In this document: one piece after another, positions 10,446-23,207 of the stretch
Numbering within the stretch: position 1 is the stretch's first letter
Layout of the letters: each line of letters opens with the position of its first letter
From: Tanypteryx hageni
Taxonomy: Eukaryota; Arthropoda; Insecta; Odonata; Petaluridae
Length of the DNA stretch: 64,000 bases
Reading direction: 5' to 3'
Assembly: GCA_028673005.1 (NCBI GenBank)
Contig: CM054114.1
Span: 125,827,307 to 125,891,306, forward strand
Notes under the pieces: model-generated
Databases searched by the model: none
Told to the model about the DNA's origin: nothing
What the model saw: the letters and a program-made list of their open reading frames with translations, nothing else
Position numbers and translations under genes: made by a program

Positions 10446-12167
10446 AAGATAAATTCTTGTACGGAAACCTAATTTATTTTTTTGTTTACTCCTTTAACTG
10501 AGATAAAGAAACCCATCCTCCATAGCATGAAAAGGCTCTTTAAAATAGACAGTGAAATATCTAAATTCTCTCTCTATCTCTTTGAAAATAACATCAAAAG
10601 GATGCGAAAGACCGCCTCGCCCTTTTCTCCTCTCGCGGCATAGGGGTATAACTATGCAGTGAGTCCTCCCGTGTTAACCATCCGTCTGCCGACATATGCC
10701 AAATTCTCCTCATCTCTCTCCTTCACCACCCATCGACATATGAGGTTTTAAAACTTTCTCCACCAATTTTAAGAGCCTAATCCATTTCTCTCCCGGGAGA
10801 AAGATGGAACCTCCATTTTTGCGAGAGGAAAACGGCCAAAGGAAGTTAGACCCTCGGTCCAATTCGGTGGCAGTTGTGCGGAGAAGGGGAATGACTGGCG
10901 GAGGCAATCCCCCTCCTTTCTACACTATTCTTTCACTTCACCTCCGCCTCCCTTAGCCCGTCGCTCTTTTGGGCAATTTTGGGTGAAAGCTAGGGGGCGT
11001 TCGGATGTGGTCTCCAGGGTAACTCGCTCGTAGGAAACCCTCTCAGGCGATTAGGGCACTGGAGCAATTGACCATTTTGGCTACCAGGGAGAGGTTGAGG
11101 GATTCGTTTTACGACAGGTCTAAAAGAGATAGTTTCGCATCCCTTTTCGCAAGGAAATTGCACGGGCGAAAGAAGGTTGTGGGAGTGAAAGAGAGGGTGG
11201 AGAGAAGAAGGGAACCGCTCGAGTTTCGCCAAATTTAAAATGTTCCCTTTTATGGCCTTGTTTGGGCGGGAAGACGGAGGCAAGTACAACCGAAGAAAGG
11301 CGGGTGGGGTTCCGAAACGTCCGAAATGTTATTACGGTTGGACATCGCTTTCTGATGCTTTTGATGGCGGAGGCTATAAAAGTTTATCCCTTTGTTGTCG
11401 CGAGGGAAGAGAAACAGGGCTTCCTCTGATAACCGTCGGTGAACGACAAAGGACGATTTTGGAAAACACTCTTGTCCGTCAGATTTAAACTTCTCACGAT
11501 CAAGCTTGGTGTCTATGGAAACTTTTTCCAGGGGCGTTCCTAAGCCCGGGGTTGGCTTGATACAGGTGCAGTGCCGAGACTATATCCAGTCTCGCGCACT
11601 CCAGATAAATCGTTCATATTTCATAATATTGATTGTTATTTTATCTATCTTTATATTACAATTTTTTAATGATAATCTTTTTGTTGTCGCCAGGTATTCA
11701 AGAAAAATGGTGACTAAATATTCCCCCTCCCCCACTACGGAAGACCATAGAAGGAAGAATGATAGGGAAAAAAACAAAGAAGCGGCAAAAAAGCGGAGAG
11801 TCTACAAAAGGACGGCCGCGAGAAAATGAATAAAATTTTGTATATTTATTCATCTGTTATTTTTATTCAACATACCGAGATGAAGAAATCTAAATGCCCT
11901 AACTTTACGAAGATCGACTTTTCTGCAGCCACCAAAATAAAAAAAATTGAGAAAGTTATTCGGAATGCAGTTTTTATAGTTTGCGGCCGAAAAAAGTAAA
12001 TAATTGTCTTATAATTTTCAATACATAGCTCTAGAAGTTCAGGGTTTCTTTCATGAGAAGCACTCTATATGACCAATAAGGTGACGCATCCTTTCTATAC
12101 GCTCTACTATATGCTTTTCGGGAAGATTTGCTTGTTATACTCGTCAAAATACCAAAGTACTTATAAA
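10446..12167. other. No gene seen; GC-richer patch and a compact hairpin
   Basis: Positions 10600-11500 are GC-richer with several short unrelated open frames. A strong hairpin sits at 11571-11599 (GTGC, GAGACT, loop, AGTCTC, GCAC). CAGGGGCGTTCC at about 11529 resembles a hAT-type end but no partner end was found. Confidence 0.35.
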
Positions 12168-12464
12168 CAGGGCCGGACCGAGATTCGGGCGAGTTGGGCG
12201 GCTGTCTATGGCGCCAATGTCTTGGGGGCTCTATCACGATCATCTGTATATGCATCACTTGAATGTGAATTAATATTGGATACCAACGTATCGCGGAACA
12301 GGCTGGTATTTTGATGACATCTCTTTTATTCCTTAATCATCGGTAATTCTTACAGAGCGTTGAATAAATTAACATGTACTTTGAAAAAATCTCAACAAAC
12401 ATTTACGGAGGTGGCGCTGGAGTGCTTCTCGCCCGAGGCGCCAAAATTACTCGGACCGCCTCTA
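12168..12464 (+). mobile_element. hAT-type MITE, family A (copy 1)
   Basis: About 297 bp. It starts CAGGGCCGGACCGAGATTCG and ends GGCGCCAAAATTACTCGGAC plus a few bases, giving imperfect terminal inverted repeats. The interior shares long blocks with the other family-A copies (TTAATATTGGATACCAAC, TTGAATAAATTAACATGTAC, GGAGGTGGCGCTGGAGTGC). It has no coding capacity and would need a hAT transposase supplied elsewhere. No clear target duplication remains. Confidence 0.7.
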
Positions 12465-14065
12465 TTAACTCAATCGTTATACGGGAAGCCTAGGAAAAAA
12501 TGGCATTCGGTTACACAGGCTAATTTAAGGAACATACCTACTGGAAATAAAAATGTAATATTCCATTTATGGCCAATTTTCAATCATGGCCTTTTTCTAG
12601 TTTAGACAAAATCCAGTAGTTATCCCTAGTTCTGCCTGTTGTTAATTCAAATTCTATTCAACAATATTACATCTCTTTAAAAATATCTATGCTTACTAAA
12701 AATATCTGCTTCAGCTTAGTTTAACTTTGAATTTAATTCATTAAAGTTAATAAATTATTTTATTAAACTTTGGGATAATAAATTTATTTTTAAAATCACA
12801 AAGCAAATATGAAGTTATTTCAAATTAGATAGTACGGTCAGAAGAGAATTTTATCAAGGACAAATTTTGGTACTGCAAACTTAATATTATAGCCAACGCT
12901 GACGAATAAATAAGCTGTTTGAATCGATAATAAGCGATGGAAAATTCACGAGATGAACCACGGAGACGATAGAGAAGCGATTGTTTATTCCTTCCTCGTT
13001 CTCAAGCGAAAGAATCAATCCGAAAACGAAATCTGGACCTAAATTTCGATTTTTTGGATCGATTTCAGTTCTTCTTCCACCTCATTCGTGAACATCGCAG
13101 CGAATATATCACCTTCAGCACCCGGTAAACACAACATCATTTCCCGGAGGGAAAAGAAAAGGGAAACGATTCGGTAGAATAAAAAGGCGGTAGAAGGGGA
13201 AGGGCAAAGAAGGGTGGCGTTGCGATACCTTTCGCAGAAAGTAAAAAGGACGTCCCTTTGCATTGGCAACCGTCCTTACCTGTCCCTTTAAGAACGCTCA
13301 TCCCTTCTCCCTTTCCTGTGACAGGTGGCGTAAATTTCACCCTTATTTCGCAACCTCTCAGGAAAAACCCGGATCTTAACACCTATGGCCTACCACCGTC
13401 GGATAAAGACCACTTCCCCTTTCCGTTCTAGTGCGAAAACGGAAAAAAATATTTCTACGGGGGTGTAAGTCTTTAAAAAAATTTTACGAGTTAGAATGGG
13501 GGGAGCGAAAGGTAAGTTGGCAGAGGGAGCGAAAGAAAGAGAGAGAGGGGGGAAACGTAAAAAAATAACAGGTGAGGTGTCGCAAAAAATATACAACTTT
13601 CCCTTTTTTCCCCGTCCCTCTCTCTCCCTCTGTCCCTTTTAAGAAATGCTATATCCCTCCAGGGTTCACTCAGCTGACGGCGTCTTTTTTTAAGGCCTCT
13701 GCGTAAACACCTTTAGAAAAAAATTTAAAACGCATATATGCGCCCACATGGCGAGTTCCGAGAAAAAAATACGCTTTCCTTTTTTTTAAATAAAAACTAG
13801 CATCCCTTAAGAATTGGTCACGTTTTCACTCGTGCCTGAAATTTATTTTTTTAAGGGTCGATGCGCTTTTTTTCCCTTTCTACCGTCGCGGAAAGGGAGA
13901 ATATCCGGGAGCGTTCTTTTTCTTTTTTTTATTTCCCATCCTCATATTGCGAGCACGCTTTCGCGCGATGAATAACGATTAGGTCGTTTCTTTATATGCG
14001 TGTATGTGTGAATAGCACTCCGTCCTCTTTGGTACGGAATAAATGAAAGGAAAAACAACTGTATA
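12465..14065. other. No gene seen
   Basis: AT-rich sequence with a GC-richer, G/A-rich patch at about 13150-13560. Short antisense open frames there have no recognisable features. Confidence 0.4.
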
Positions 14066-14069
14066 GGAA

Positions 14070-14110
14070 TGTGTGTGTGTGTGTGCGTGCGTGAGTGTGT
14101 GTGTGCGCAT
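14070..14110. repeat. (GT)n microsatellite
   Basis: An imperfect GT run with GC and GA interruptions, lying just upstream of a family-A MITE. Confidence 0.9.
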
Positions 14111-14157
14111 GAATATATACAAATACGCATTCGAATGTATGAATGTGTGGGTGAGTG

Positions 14158-14457
14158 CAGGGCCGGCCCGAGGTACGGGCGAGCCGGGCGGCTGCCCGGG
14201 GCGCCAACGTTTTGGGGGCGCTATCCCGATCATTTATCTATGCATTACTTACAAGTGAATAAATGTTGGATAGAAATCTATATGGAGAAACAGACTAGAA
14301 TATTGATGGCATTCCTTTTACGTTCTCATTATCAATATTTTTACAGAGCGATGAATAAATTAACATGTAATTTATAAATATCTCAACAAACATTAATGGT
14401 GGTGAGGGCTGGAGTGCTATCTCGTCCGGAGCGCCAAAATTCCTCGGGCCGCCCCTG
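14158..14457 (+). mobile_element. hAT-type MITE, family A (copy 2, best preserved ends)
   Basis: A 300-bp element with clear ends. Left: CAGGGCCGGCCCGAGG. Right, reverse-complemented: CAGGGGCGGCCCGAGG. The flanking octamers GGTGAGTG (14150-14157) and GGTGGGTA (14458-14465) agree at 6 of 8 positions, consistent with the 8-bp target duplication typical of hAT elements. It is non-coding. Confidence 0.8.
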
Positions 14458-14971
14458 GGTGGGTATGAACATACATACACACACACGCTGTAAAATTCCG
14501 ATTTGGCGGTTGCCTTGGAACCGTACCTATTCTGATTTATTGATATGTTGATTTATGCATAGTTCACGCAAATGAAAACAATTGGTAAATTTTATTCTAT
14601 TAAAGGAAATAAAGAAAAGTAAGTCACAGCGAAGTAACTAAAATAAAATCGTGCTACATAATTACACCTTTGTTAGGTGCTGGATAGGTACAACCAGTAT
14701 ATTCCTAAGTATAACATAATGTAGTACATATTAAAAACTTCCGATAAATCGAAATTCGATATTCGATCTTTACTAAAGATGGCCTTAGTTATAATGATGC
14801 CTTAAACAAAAATCATTTCTGATGCTCTCTTAATATGATACATTTTTTAGGTAGCACATTTATGTGAATATTGCTGCTTTAAAAAAGCGACAAAAAAGTT
14901 AGCCAACAATGATGAAAAAGTAGATGACCGACCATTCAGACTTATCATTATCATCAGCCGACACTAAACCC
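14458..14971. other. No gene seen
   Basis: AT-rich DNA without recognisable features. Confidence 0.4.
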
Positions 14972-15535
14972 TTAAACCGCTATGAATTCATTTGCGCGTT
15001 TAACTTTTTCGTGCCTTCAGTGCTACTCATGCGTATACGCGTTTTGAATTTTCCTCTGGTATTGCTGTGAACGAGTTTACGGGCTTCGATGTTTTATCCG
15101 AGTTGTTTCATTTATGATCGCTTTTTAGAATTTCATACTCAATTTGATCTTCTTGGATGCCTCTAAAATATTTGTTCGGCTGTTATATGTCCGTCTTTAA
15201 GACCGAGAATCAACATGGCATCGAGCTTGCAGAAAGACGATATTGTGCGGTATTTAGATGAATTAACTGGAAGTGAATCAAGTTCAGGTGAAGATGATGC
15301 CATGCTGCTTCGCGTGTAAAACTACAAAAAATATGGGGAAAAATACGAAAGAGAGTCGCTACATGTGTGCTGAGTGTTCTAGCACCTTTGCGTTACGCCG
15401 TGTTTTCAGGAGTAACACAACAAAATAATTTTTTTTTATTACTGACAATCAAAAATAAGCCATTTTGCATTAAATAAAGTTACAAAATATATCACCATTT
15501 CTCCCATTTCCTAAATTTTGCAGTTAAATGGTTAA
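14972..15535 (+). mobile_element. Internally deleted piggyBac-like element
   Basis: About 560 bp between TTAA tetranucleotides at 14972-14975 and 15532-15535. The interior holds only the two ends of a piggyBac-like transposase. The N-terminus is at 15215 and a Cys-rich C-terminus ends at 15428. Direct repeats CTTTTTCGTGCCTTCA (about 15004) and TCTTTTCGTGCCTTCA (about 15536) follow a TTAA at each side. Terminal inverted repeats are weak, so the exact boundaries are uncertain. TTAA targeting is established for piggyBac; the assignment here is inference from the peptide remnants plus TTAA. Confidence 0.55.
15215..15428 (+). pseudogene. piggyBac-like transposase remnant (N- and C-terminus only)
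   Basis: ATG at 15215 opens a 34-codon frame beginning MASSLQKDDIVRYLDELTG, followed by an acidic SESSSGEDD stretch, and stops at 15317-15319. Such an acidic N-terminus is common in piggyBac transposases. In another frame a Cys-rich piece (ACKTTK..., then RYMCAECSSTFALRR) runs to a stop at 15426-15428. It resembles the C-terminal zinc-binding tail (C..C...YYC..C) of piggyBac proteins. The whole DDD catalytic core is missing, so this is a deletion derivative that can only move in trans, if at all. A family search of both peptides would settle the call. Confidence 0.5.
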
Positions 15536-18030
15536 TCTTTTCGTGCCTTCAAATACTCTAAAGATAAACCATTAGAGAAGCACACTAAAGATCTAGACGA
15601 AATACCGGTATCTAGGACCGCCCAACCACTAACACACACACAACCACATTTTCGTATCGACATGCCCAATAGAACGCTTTTCTCGAGGGCCTTGCAAGAC
15701 GAAATCGTGTGCTTTCGGACTCTCTTTTTGGTAATGTGCCCATAATATGCGAGCGGGAAAGATAAATTTTGGCCGCCGGCTCTTTTGTGGAGTCCCGCCC
15801 TTGGGATTTCTTATCTCTCTCACCCACTCTCCCTATCTATTTTTTCTCCCATTAGGGTGTTTCCGTTTTGCTACCATGTAGTCTCAAAAAAATCTACGAA
15901 GTCGATGTTTATTTTGTCTCGAGGAAATTATGCTCCGAGTTTTTAGAAGGTTTCCTCCAGCAGGATGATATTTATCTTTGGACATGGATGTAGCAATAAG
16001 GAAGAAATATCGCCTATGAAAAAGCCATTTTTACATAAATTAACGCAATACGGATGAGTTGGTAAGGGATAGGCTGTGGAATATTGGGTTTAATTAACTC
16101 TCTGTAGAATATGGACTCTAAACCAAAATGCTAATGATTCTTGGATAAGATCGAAGAGGAGAAAAGAGAACATAATAAAAACGGCAAATCCATTTCAATT
16201 TGGACATGCCAATATTAGGAGTACCACAAATAATTTAATGGTTTTGGGCAAATACCTACTGATCAGACGCCTATTAAAGAGGTGTTACCTAACAATTTGG
16301 CAGATACTTAATTACAATGACTCTATTCGGATTGAGCCTTCAATAGGTAATTTAATGTAATGCATCAATATTCCAATTAAGGCTCAAGGCTGATACCCTC
16401 CCATTTCCCCATTCTTGGATCGCAGCTGACTGAATTGATGCATTACGTTCATATTTTATTGGTGGTATTTGACTCTTGTTCATATCTATAATATACATAA
16501 ATTACAATATATTCAACAATCGACAATAAATTTTCAATTGAAAATTGTCCTAATTTGAACACAAAACCATACGTAGTCTTGTCTAATAAAATCGAGGCTT
16601 CATAACTATAAGCTTGCCTTGGATTATATCAATAACACCTTGACTCATAACGGTGAATTAAGATAATAACCGCCATGCAGACGAGGTTGAGAGATGTCTC
16701 CGTAAATTTCTATGGAAAACTAGTTTATGAAACTGCTATGATTTACACGTTTTATGAAATGGAGTGAAGGATCTATTTTCCAGATAAAAAACTGGATTAT
16801 ATCTCGCACATGTGGTCAACAAGTTCCGGAATCATAAGTAACAAATAGAATTACCACGTTCTCTTTGAAAAATTCCATTTTTCATTTTAAAGCGACTACT
16901 TAATATAAAAAAATGCTCAATTAATCGGCAAATTTATTTTTCAGGTCTCTTTTGTCCACAGTCTTTAGCAGCCAGGTGGAAAAAAGACAAAAATCACGGA
17001 AAATTTAAAATAACTTCAAGAACCCACGTATAAATACCTCAAGCGGTGTTTGAAACAGCCGATTTTTTAAAATTTTATTTTAAGGAAGTTCGGAGGCAAT
17101 ACACAACAACCAAACGCTTAGATATGGCTCGATAAAAACCCAGCTTTCTCAACCTTATAACATATCCCTGAAATAAATGCTTCCCGTTATTGCGGTGTTA
17201 CGGATGAAGTAATTTACATTTGCATTTTAGATCCGGTATTTTACCAGCGCTAATTTAATGGTTTAAAGAAAATTATTGCGACTGCTCACCGGAGGAAAAA
17301 GGCAGGTGTTTCTGATTCGTGCATGGGCACATGAATCATATCTCCGCACGTTTTGGTTTAGCCTCGGTAAAACACGTCAGTTCGTTTGATCAGGAGGAAT
17401 TTAATGCGAAACGCAATCAACAATGAGCAGTCGTTGAAATAAGCTGGTAGGTGAAACCACATTTCCACAGCAGGATGCACTAATTGCTGTCAGCGACAAG
17501 ATTTCCGTGACAGTAATCATAATTTGTGACAGCCACAAAAAAGGCAGAATATCTCGATTCATTGGGACGCCTGCGTCAGCTTAGGATATTTAACCAGCAT
17601 TTTTTAAAATAAATGTTTTATTAATTTCAGTGAGCTCCTAAACAGCCGTTATCGGCCTTTTACAATGAGCGTAATAACGACAACAAAGACAATGACGTAC
17701 AACTATGCTATGGGCATGAACCGAACGCGAAACCATTGCATTGGGAGCCAGACACGATAACAATCCACCAAAGGAGTAAAAAGAACTCAGAAAGGATCAG
17801 ACGGATGAAAGGCACGTTTTCTCACTCGATGAAATCGCACATAACCATACCGGATGCCCCCTGTTAAGGGGTTAAAAAAGAAATAATTCTTAGGGCACTT
17901 TTACAGGAAAAAACTGGATGACGTCGAAAAAAAAAAGATTTCCCCGATACTTTCCCATGGCCGAGATTCAGACCATGGGAAACGATATTTTTAAAAAATA
18001 GATCGAATCCTTCAATAACCAGGTCACATC
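15536..18030. other. No gene seen
   Basis: AT-rich DNA with no recognisable element or coding signal. Confidence 0.4.
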
Positions 18031-18039
18031 CTAGCAACG

Positions 18040-18960
18040 CCAGCATAATTTCGGAAACAACCTCGGGATGGGAAGAAGGGGGTTGTCGTGGGGAGGGAGA
18101 GGAAGGGAAGGGGGAAGGGATTGTGTAGGAGAAAATCGCTTTTTTCTCTCTTTCTTTGAGCACCTTGTGACCTACTGATAAAAAGAATCGAATGCTTTTT
18201 TAGAAGAAAACAGCGCCTTCGCCAAGAGGGTGGAGCAAAAGAAAAAAAAACAAAAATTCATAAAAATTCTCGTCGCGTTTCGGTGTGTGTGAGAGAGAGA
18301 GAACGAGAGAAGGGGCGAATTTTTTTCTTTCTTCTCCATCATCTTCACCGGAGAGTGATTCCATCTCGTGTTCTTGTGTACCTACTCAGTCCTCTTCCGG
18401 TCTACGAGGACGGAGAGTAGAGCAGATGTTTCCTGACAGTAGTGGCTTGTGAAATGACTGTGTGGGATAGGGAGGGAAAGGATGGAATTCTCTCTCGCGC
18501 ACATTTTTTTTGTAGTAGTTTGGGTTGGGAATTCTGAGTTCGGGTAAGGTGGTTAGGGGCTGCCGTATTTTGGGGTGGGTGGCGTAAGGTGCGTGGATTC
18601 GGGATGCACATGTTCCTCCTGGATGGGAAGCGTGGGAGAAGAGAGCAGGGTGCATAAGGAGGGTGGAGTAGGGAAGGGATGGAAGGCCCCAGGAGCTGCA
18701 AATGGGACAAATCCCAGGTAGAAGAAAATGGATGGAGAAAATAGGACCCTATTTCCCAAGGGGGACGGAGATGGGATAGCGAGGGCTGGGAACGAGGGTT
18801 TTGAGGAGCAAAAGAGGAGGGGATGAAAAATGGGGATGGGAAGAGGGATAAGAGGTGGGAGAGGGTTTAGGAAGAGATTGGGGGGAAGAAGGAATGGGAA
18901 GAGGAAGGGATGGAGTGGAAGGGATGGGGTGAGAGAGAAGGGATTGGGACAAAGACTAGC
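18040..18960. repeat. Purine-rich (G/A, G/T) low-complexity region
   Basis: G/A-rich blocks at about 18050-18125, 18285-18320 (GAGAGAGA) and 18440-18960 on the + strand. The antisense strand therefore has Pro/Ser/Leu-rich open frames that are compositional. Confidence 0.7.
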
Positions 18961-19690
18961 TCATGGTGTGCATGGAGAGTCTGTTGATGGTGCAAAGGTT
19001 TTTTTTGTTTGTGAGAAGAGGTTGGGTCATTTTTTTTCCTTTGGAATAAGTTTTAAAGGGCGTTCGAGTGTGTTGTGCGAGCATAAGATGACGGATTTCT
19101 CTTTCGTCGGAGAGGAGAAATCGGAAGTGGACCTGTCAAGAACTGATCGAGGAATTTATCGCGGTGGGACATCCGGCATTTTTCTCCGTTTGCGATATTT
19201 TCGATCCTAGTAATTTTTTTCGTGGTAAAGATTTCGTTTTCAGCAGATTAGGTTCAAGGTTTTCCAACGGAGAAGATATGGATTGACCCGTTTTTTATTT
19301 GCAGCCGTGTTCGAAAAAGAATAGGAAATTTTTTTTAAATGTTCTTCATTGTCTTTTAACCAATATTAATGATATAGGTACTCATTGTATGTTTATAACA
19401 CATAAAGGTAACAAAAAATTTGATGGAATGGAAATGATTAAAATAAGTAATTCAGCATTAAAGATGCAACCGTGAAAATTCCGTGCCAAACTCGGCTGAA
19501 ATAAATTTCCGCATTTTTGCTCCTTCGCTAAAATAAAGTTATCACAACAATTTCCTCATAAATCATACATTTTAGAATTCCGTGCCGGAATCCAATTAAT
19601 TTATGTTTTACCGATAACAATAAAAGGGGTTGGAAAATCAGATGCGCAAATCGGCCTCTAAGTTATGTTTTTTCATGGAGTCTACAATAG
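18961..19690. other. No gene seen
   Basis: AT-rich unannotated DNA. Confidence 0.4.
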
Positions 19691-19697
19691 GTGAATA

Positions 19698-19764
19698 ATA
19701 GCCACTGAGGACGGCTTCCTTGCTGACGAAGACGATTTGGTGTGCCGAAAAACTTTATGGCTAT
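19698..19764 (+). other. Stem-loop motif of the CTGARGA class
   Basis: ATAGCCA (19698-19704) pairs with TGGCTAT (19758-19764). Inside are CTGAGGA immediately after the first strand, then CGGC...GCCG and AAAAAC. It shares the helix-CTGANGA-helix-AAA order of the 10.3, 43.9 and 60.4 kb motifs, although the loop of the second helix is longer and its sequence is unrelated. Confidence 0.45.
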
Positions 19765-20839
19765 CTGAGCTATCTATACTACCTATTTTATGAACGGTGA
19801 TATAAACGATTATTTAAATTTCTTCTTTAATATTTTTGTGGAAATTATAATATTATGTATTATTGCAAGATTGCGTCACCATTTCCGATTTGCCGAATAT
19901 TATTTTCTTCGCAGTGTGGTCACGGTTCGCTGTTTCGTCACAGCATTGAGAAGTTCATCGAGAAGGAGACGGAAGTGGCAGTTTAATATTAGCATTTCAA
20001 AGAGAATTGTTGAATTTCTTTCTTGTCTTCCATATTTGCAGTGAAACTGTTCTCCCGATCATCGTTTTCTTGATTGCTTCAGCTGCTGAATCTATTGAGT
20101 GCGACGTATAGCTACAAACGCAATGCTTGTAAAAACTTTAAAAGCTTTAGGCATGACATTAAGTATGCTATTCTCTCCTTTTAAACTGTCTGCCGCAATT
20201 TCCTTTCTCCGGACATGCTCGCCATCATCTCTATCTTTAAAACATGGCTTATGCTAAACCCCACCTCTTGAGTAATACTTTAATAACTTCTTATTGAAGA
20301 GCGTGCAGAATTAATGCGGTTGACGCAATTGACCCGGGCAAAATAAATGAGAAGCTAAACAGTAAAATAACCATGAGCAAACGCGTTCACTAGACGCACT
20401 GCAATCCACTGACGGTCCAATAGCGTACTTAATTCGTGGTCATCTGTCGGGAAACTTTAAGAGTTAGAGTAATTGAATTTCTGCCAAAAAATAAAGTTGA
20501 TAAAACGCGAAAAACCATCTACAGGATAATTATCTGTGAACATAAAATATGACGTATTTCGGACCAAATGTATATAGTCATGGATTTGTCTTAACGTGAC
20601 CTAAGAATATTTATATGTGAGATCATAAACTCATGGAAAAGTAACATTCTTCTAAGTTTTACAAGAAAAATACTGGGCAGAAAATTGTACTCTCATCATG
20701 AAAACATACTCACAGGTGCGTGTTGAAACTTTTATAATTAGCAATCAACTTTAAATGTTATATTCAAACGAATTTAAAGGGGAAATAAAGCAGATTATAA
20801 AAATTACAAATAGCTTTTAACACCAAAAATTAATCGTTG
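19765..20839. other. No gene seen
   Basis: AT-rich DNA. The short open frame at 19790-20044 has no recognisable domain. Confidence 0.4.
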
Positions 20840-20847
20840 CTTCCACT

Positions 20848-21120
20848 GAAGGCCGGTCCGAGGCACGGGCGAGTAGAGCTCCTGCCCGGGGCGTATTGGG
20901 AGCCCTTTCCCGATCATCTATCTATGCATTACTTGAAAGTGAATTAATATTGGATACCAATTTATATCGTGGATCAGACTGAATTCTTGATGGCATTCCT
21001 TTTTTATCAATAATTTTACAGACTAACATGTACTTTGTAAATATCTCAATAAACATTAACGGAGGGAATCGCTGGAGTACTATGTCGCCCGGGGTGCCAA
21101 AATTCCTCGGGAGGCATCTG
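20848..21120 (+). mobile_element. hAT-type MITE, family A (copy 3, with target duplication)
   Basis: A 273-bp copy starting GAAGGCCGGTCCGAGG and ending CCTCGGGAGGCATCTG. Its flanks are CTTCCACT (20840-20847) and CTTTCACT (21121-21128), matching at 7 of 8 positions. That is the 8-bp duplication expected of hAT insertion. The interior shares family blocks (ATTAATATTGGATACC, ACTAACATGTACTTTG, GGTGCCAAAATTCCTCGG). Confidence 0.85.
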
Positions 21121-21344
21121 CTTTCACTAAAGAACAAAGCTAATTCAGTCATCAAAATTTAATCTAACGAGCCCAAACTTTGAAAACATCATTTAACAAC
21201 ACACTATGCATAACTTAACAATAAAGAGAAAAACTATGTTGATATACATGTACATAGAGTTTCATAACTTGACAATTAATTCCAACATATATCCGCAAGT
21301 ATTGAGGTGGAAATGTTGAACTACAAAGTCACATAATGCTTAAG

Positions 21345-21661
21345 CAACGGAGTTTTCAACCGAGGGTACGCGAAAGTGTTTAAAATTATAATTTATGTTC
21401 TTAATTCGTCATCCATTCATGACTTCGGAATCAAAAGTAGCGATACTACTACTAAGAATAACGTAATAAACCCGAAAAAACGCCGAAACTGTGATTTTTA
21501 ACTATATAAAAACATGGGTTGTTCATCTTAATACAAGTGCTATTCATTTCAATACCACTTTAAAATGTGGAGGTACGTGACCACTGAAAAATGACCTAAG
21601 GGTTGCGCGAAAAAAAATTCTCTAAGGGGTACGTCATCAGGAAAAGGTCGAATGCCCCCAC
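21345..21661 (+). mobile_element. hAT-like MITE, family B (copy 1)
   Basis: About 317 bp homologous to the copy at 57.2-57.9 kb. It starts CAACGGAGTTTTCAACCGAG followed by GGTACGCG. It contains AACATGGGTTGTTCATCTTA and AAGTGCTATTCATTTCAA. It ends TAAGGGGTACGTCATCAGGA then AAAGGTCGAATGCCCCC. No clear target duplication was found. Confidence 0.7.
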
Positions 21662-22185
21662 TTTAGCATACATCTCAATTCCACACGCCGATCCGATCTT
21701 TCAAAGTTCTTACGTCCTTAGCAAGCAGCGATCTCTTAAGCATATACAGGATCGCTCCAACGACCTTTTCGTTGCTCTTTCAAACAAGAGACCGCATAAA
21801 AAGGCGGCAGTTTCATTCGCGCGGGTCTTCAAAATGTTTATTGAGAGATACGTGAAACGGATGCTTAAAGAAAGGGTTCTTACGTGTCCGAGACAAACCA
21901 CCTCGTATAATGGGATTTTAATTGAAGTCACGGAGGCGAAGATAATGTAGATCAGACGAGGCGCCCGGAGACTGCGTCGCGAGGATTTTTTTTACTATTC
22001 ACTACGATGCGGGTCAGGCCTGTTCGAGAGGAGAACGCGTAACCATGGAAGAAAACAAAAGAAGCGGATTCCACTGGGCGGAAAAAAATCCGAATTGCAA
22101 AAAACTCTCCTCCTTCCCTTCGACTGTTTAATCGATTCATCGCGCGAAGATTCCGAGAGTCGCTTACGCGTTGCGAAAGGAAGCT
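21662..22185. other. No gene seen
   Basis: Open frames on both strands at 21600-21950 overlap the family-B element and are not convincing genes. Confidence 0.35.
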
Positions 22186-22189
22186 GAGA

Positions 22190-22275
22190 AATCAATCGGC
22201 TGAGGGGATATTGGGAGAGGGTCCTCGAGACCGGGAGGTCACGTGTTCGATCCGAGAGTTTCGGCAAGATTTTTC
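22190..22275 (+). repeat. tRNA-like (SINE-head-like) sequence
   Basis: GGTCCTCGAGACC, GGGAGGTCACGTGTTCGATCC at 22218-22250 resembles the anticodon-arm to T-arm part of a tRNA-derived SINE, with a B box close to GGTTCGANNCC. The A-box side is poor and no acceptor stem forms, so it is not called a tRNA gene. Confidence 0.3.
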
Positions 22276-22491
22276 CTCAAAAAAGTCATATTTTTCTCCG
22301 CGCAATGGTATGTCGGCGCGGTGGATCAAGGAAGAATTGAGGAAAAAAATATTTGAGAGGCGCGAAAGGAAATCTTTTTTCGTTGCCGAGTTCATTGTGC
22401 GGGGATCGAAATGTTGCGGTGAATTGATCTCGGGCAGAGGATTATAATCTAACAATTTTGTTGCTACTGGTTAATTAGTTCATCAGATGTC

Positions 22492-22737
22492 GTCCGCATC
22501 AGACGTTTCCAATATTTTATTAGGAGCGGTACCCTTTCAAAAGGTGAACTATTTCGCGGAATCCCACCTTGAAAACAAGATTGCGTTCTTATAAATTCTG
22601 GAAGCATTCCTTTGTTAGTACTGCGTCATCATCAATTTATTTGAGCAAAAATTACTTCCCAAATGACATCGTTATTTACAAACTTGGTTTATTTATTTAA
22701 CGACGTTTTCTGCGGCACCCTGTTTGGGAACCACTAG
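22492..22737. mobile_element. Possible hAT-like MITE
   Basis: The right end reads GGCACCCTGTTTGGGAACCA then CTAG, a typical hAT-type end when reverse-complemented (GTGGTTCCCAAAC). A degraded partner may be CAGACGTTTCCAATATTTTA at 22492. Without a target duplication the call is tentative. Confidence 0.35.
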
Positions 22738-23205
22738 TCTGTATAATGAATAGCAAAAAGGAGCCAAAAAGGCTATTTCGAACTATATGGCGGGCCGCAT
22801 GACATGATCATTAGCCTAAGTATTTTCTCTAAGCTAAAAACTCCAGTAGCAATGGTATACAGGGGGTCCCCGTTATAGGTTGCCCCATCACACGTTTTCC
22901 CTCATTTACGTAGCTGAAGTTTTGGGTAAAAACGTAAAACTTCCCCGCCCTCTCGTAAGCGTCCGAGTCAGAACCGGTAACAATTTTCTCCTCCCTCTCA
23001 AAATTACGCTTCAGTGCCATTTGAATAATAAATAAGACGGGCCATAAATATAAAAATATAAGGAAAAGTTGAAGTAATTAATAGAATGACAGGAGAAAAT
23101 ATGTAGATTCTCACCAACGAAAATACTTGTAGTCAAACTGACATAGTTCGGAGATCGGCAAACAAATGAAGATAATGCCAAAAGCTTTAGGGTTCGATCT
23201 CCCAT
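22738..23205. other. No gene seen
   Basis: Unannotated DNA between repeat copies. Confidence 0.35.
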
Positions 23206-23207
23206 CC

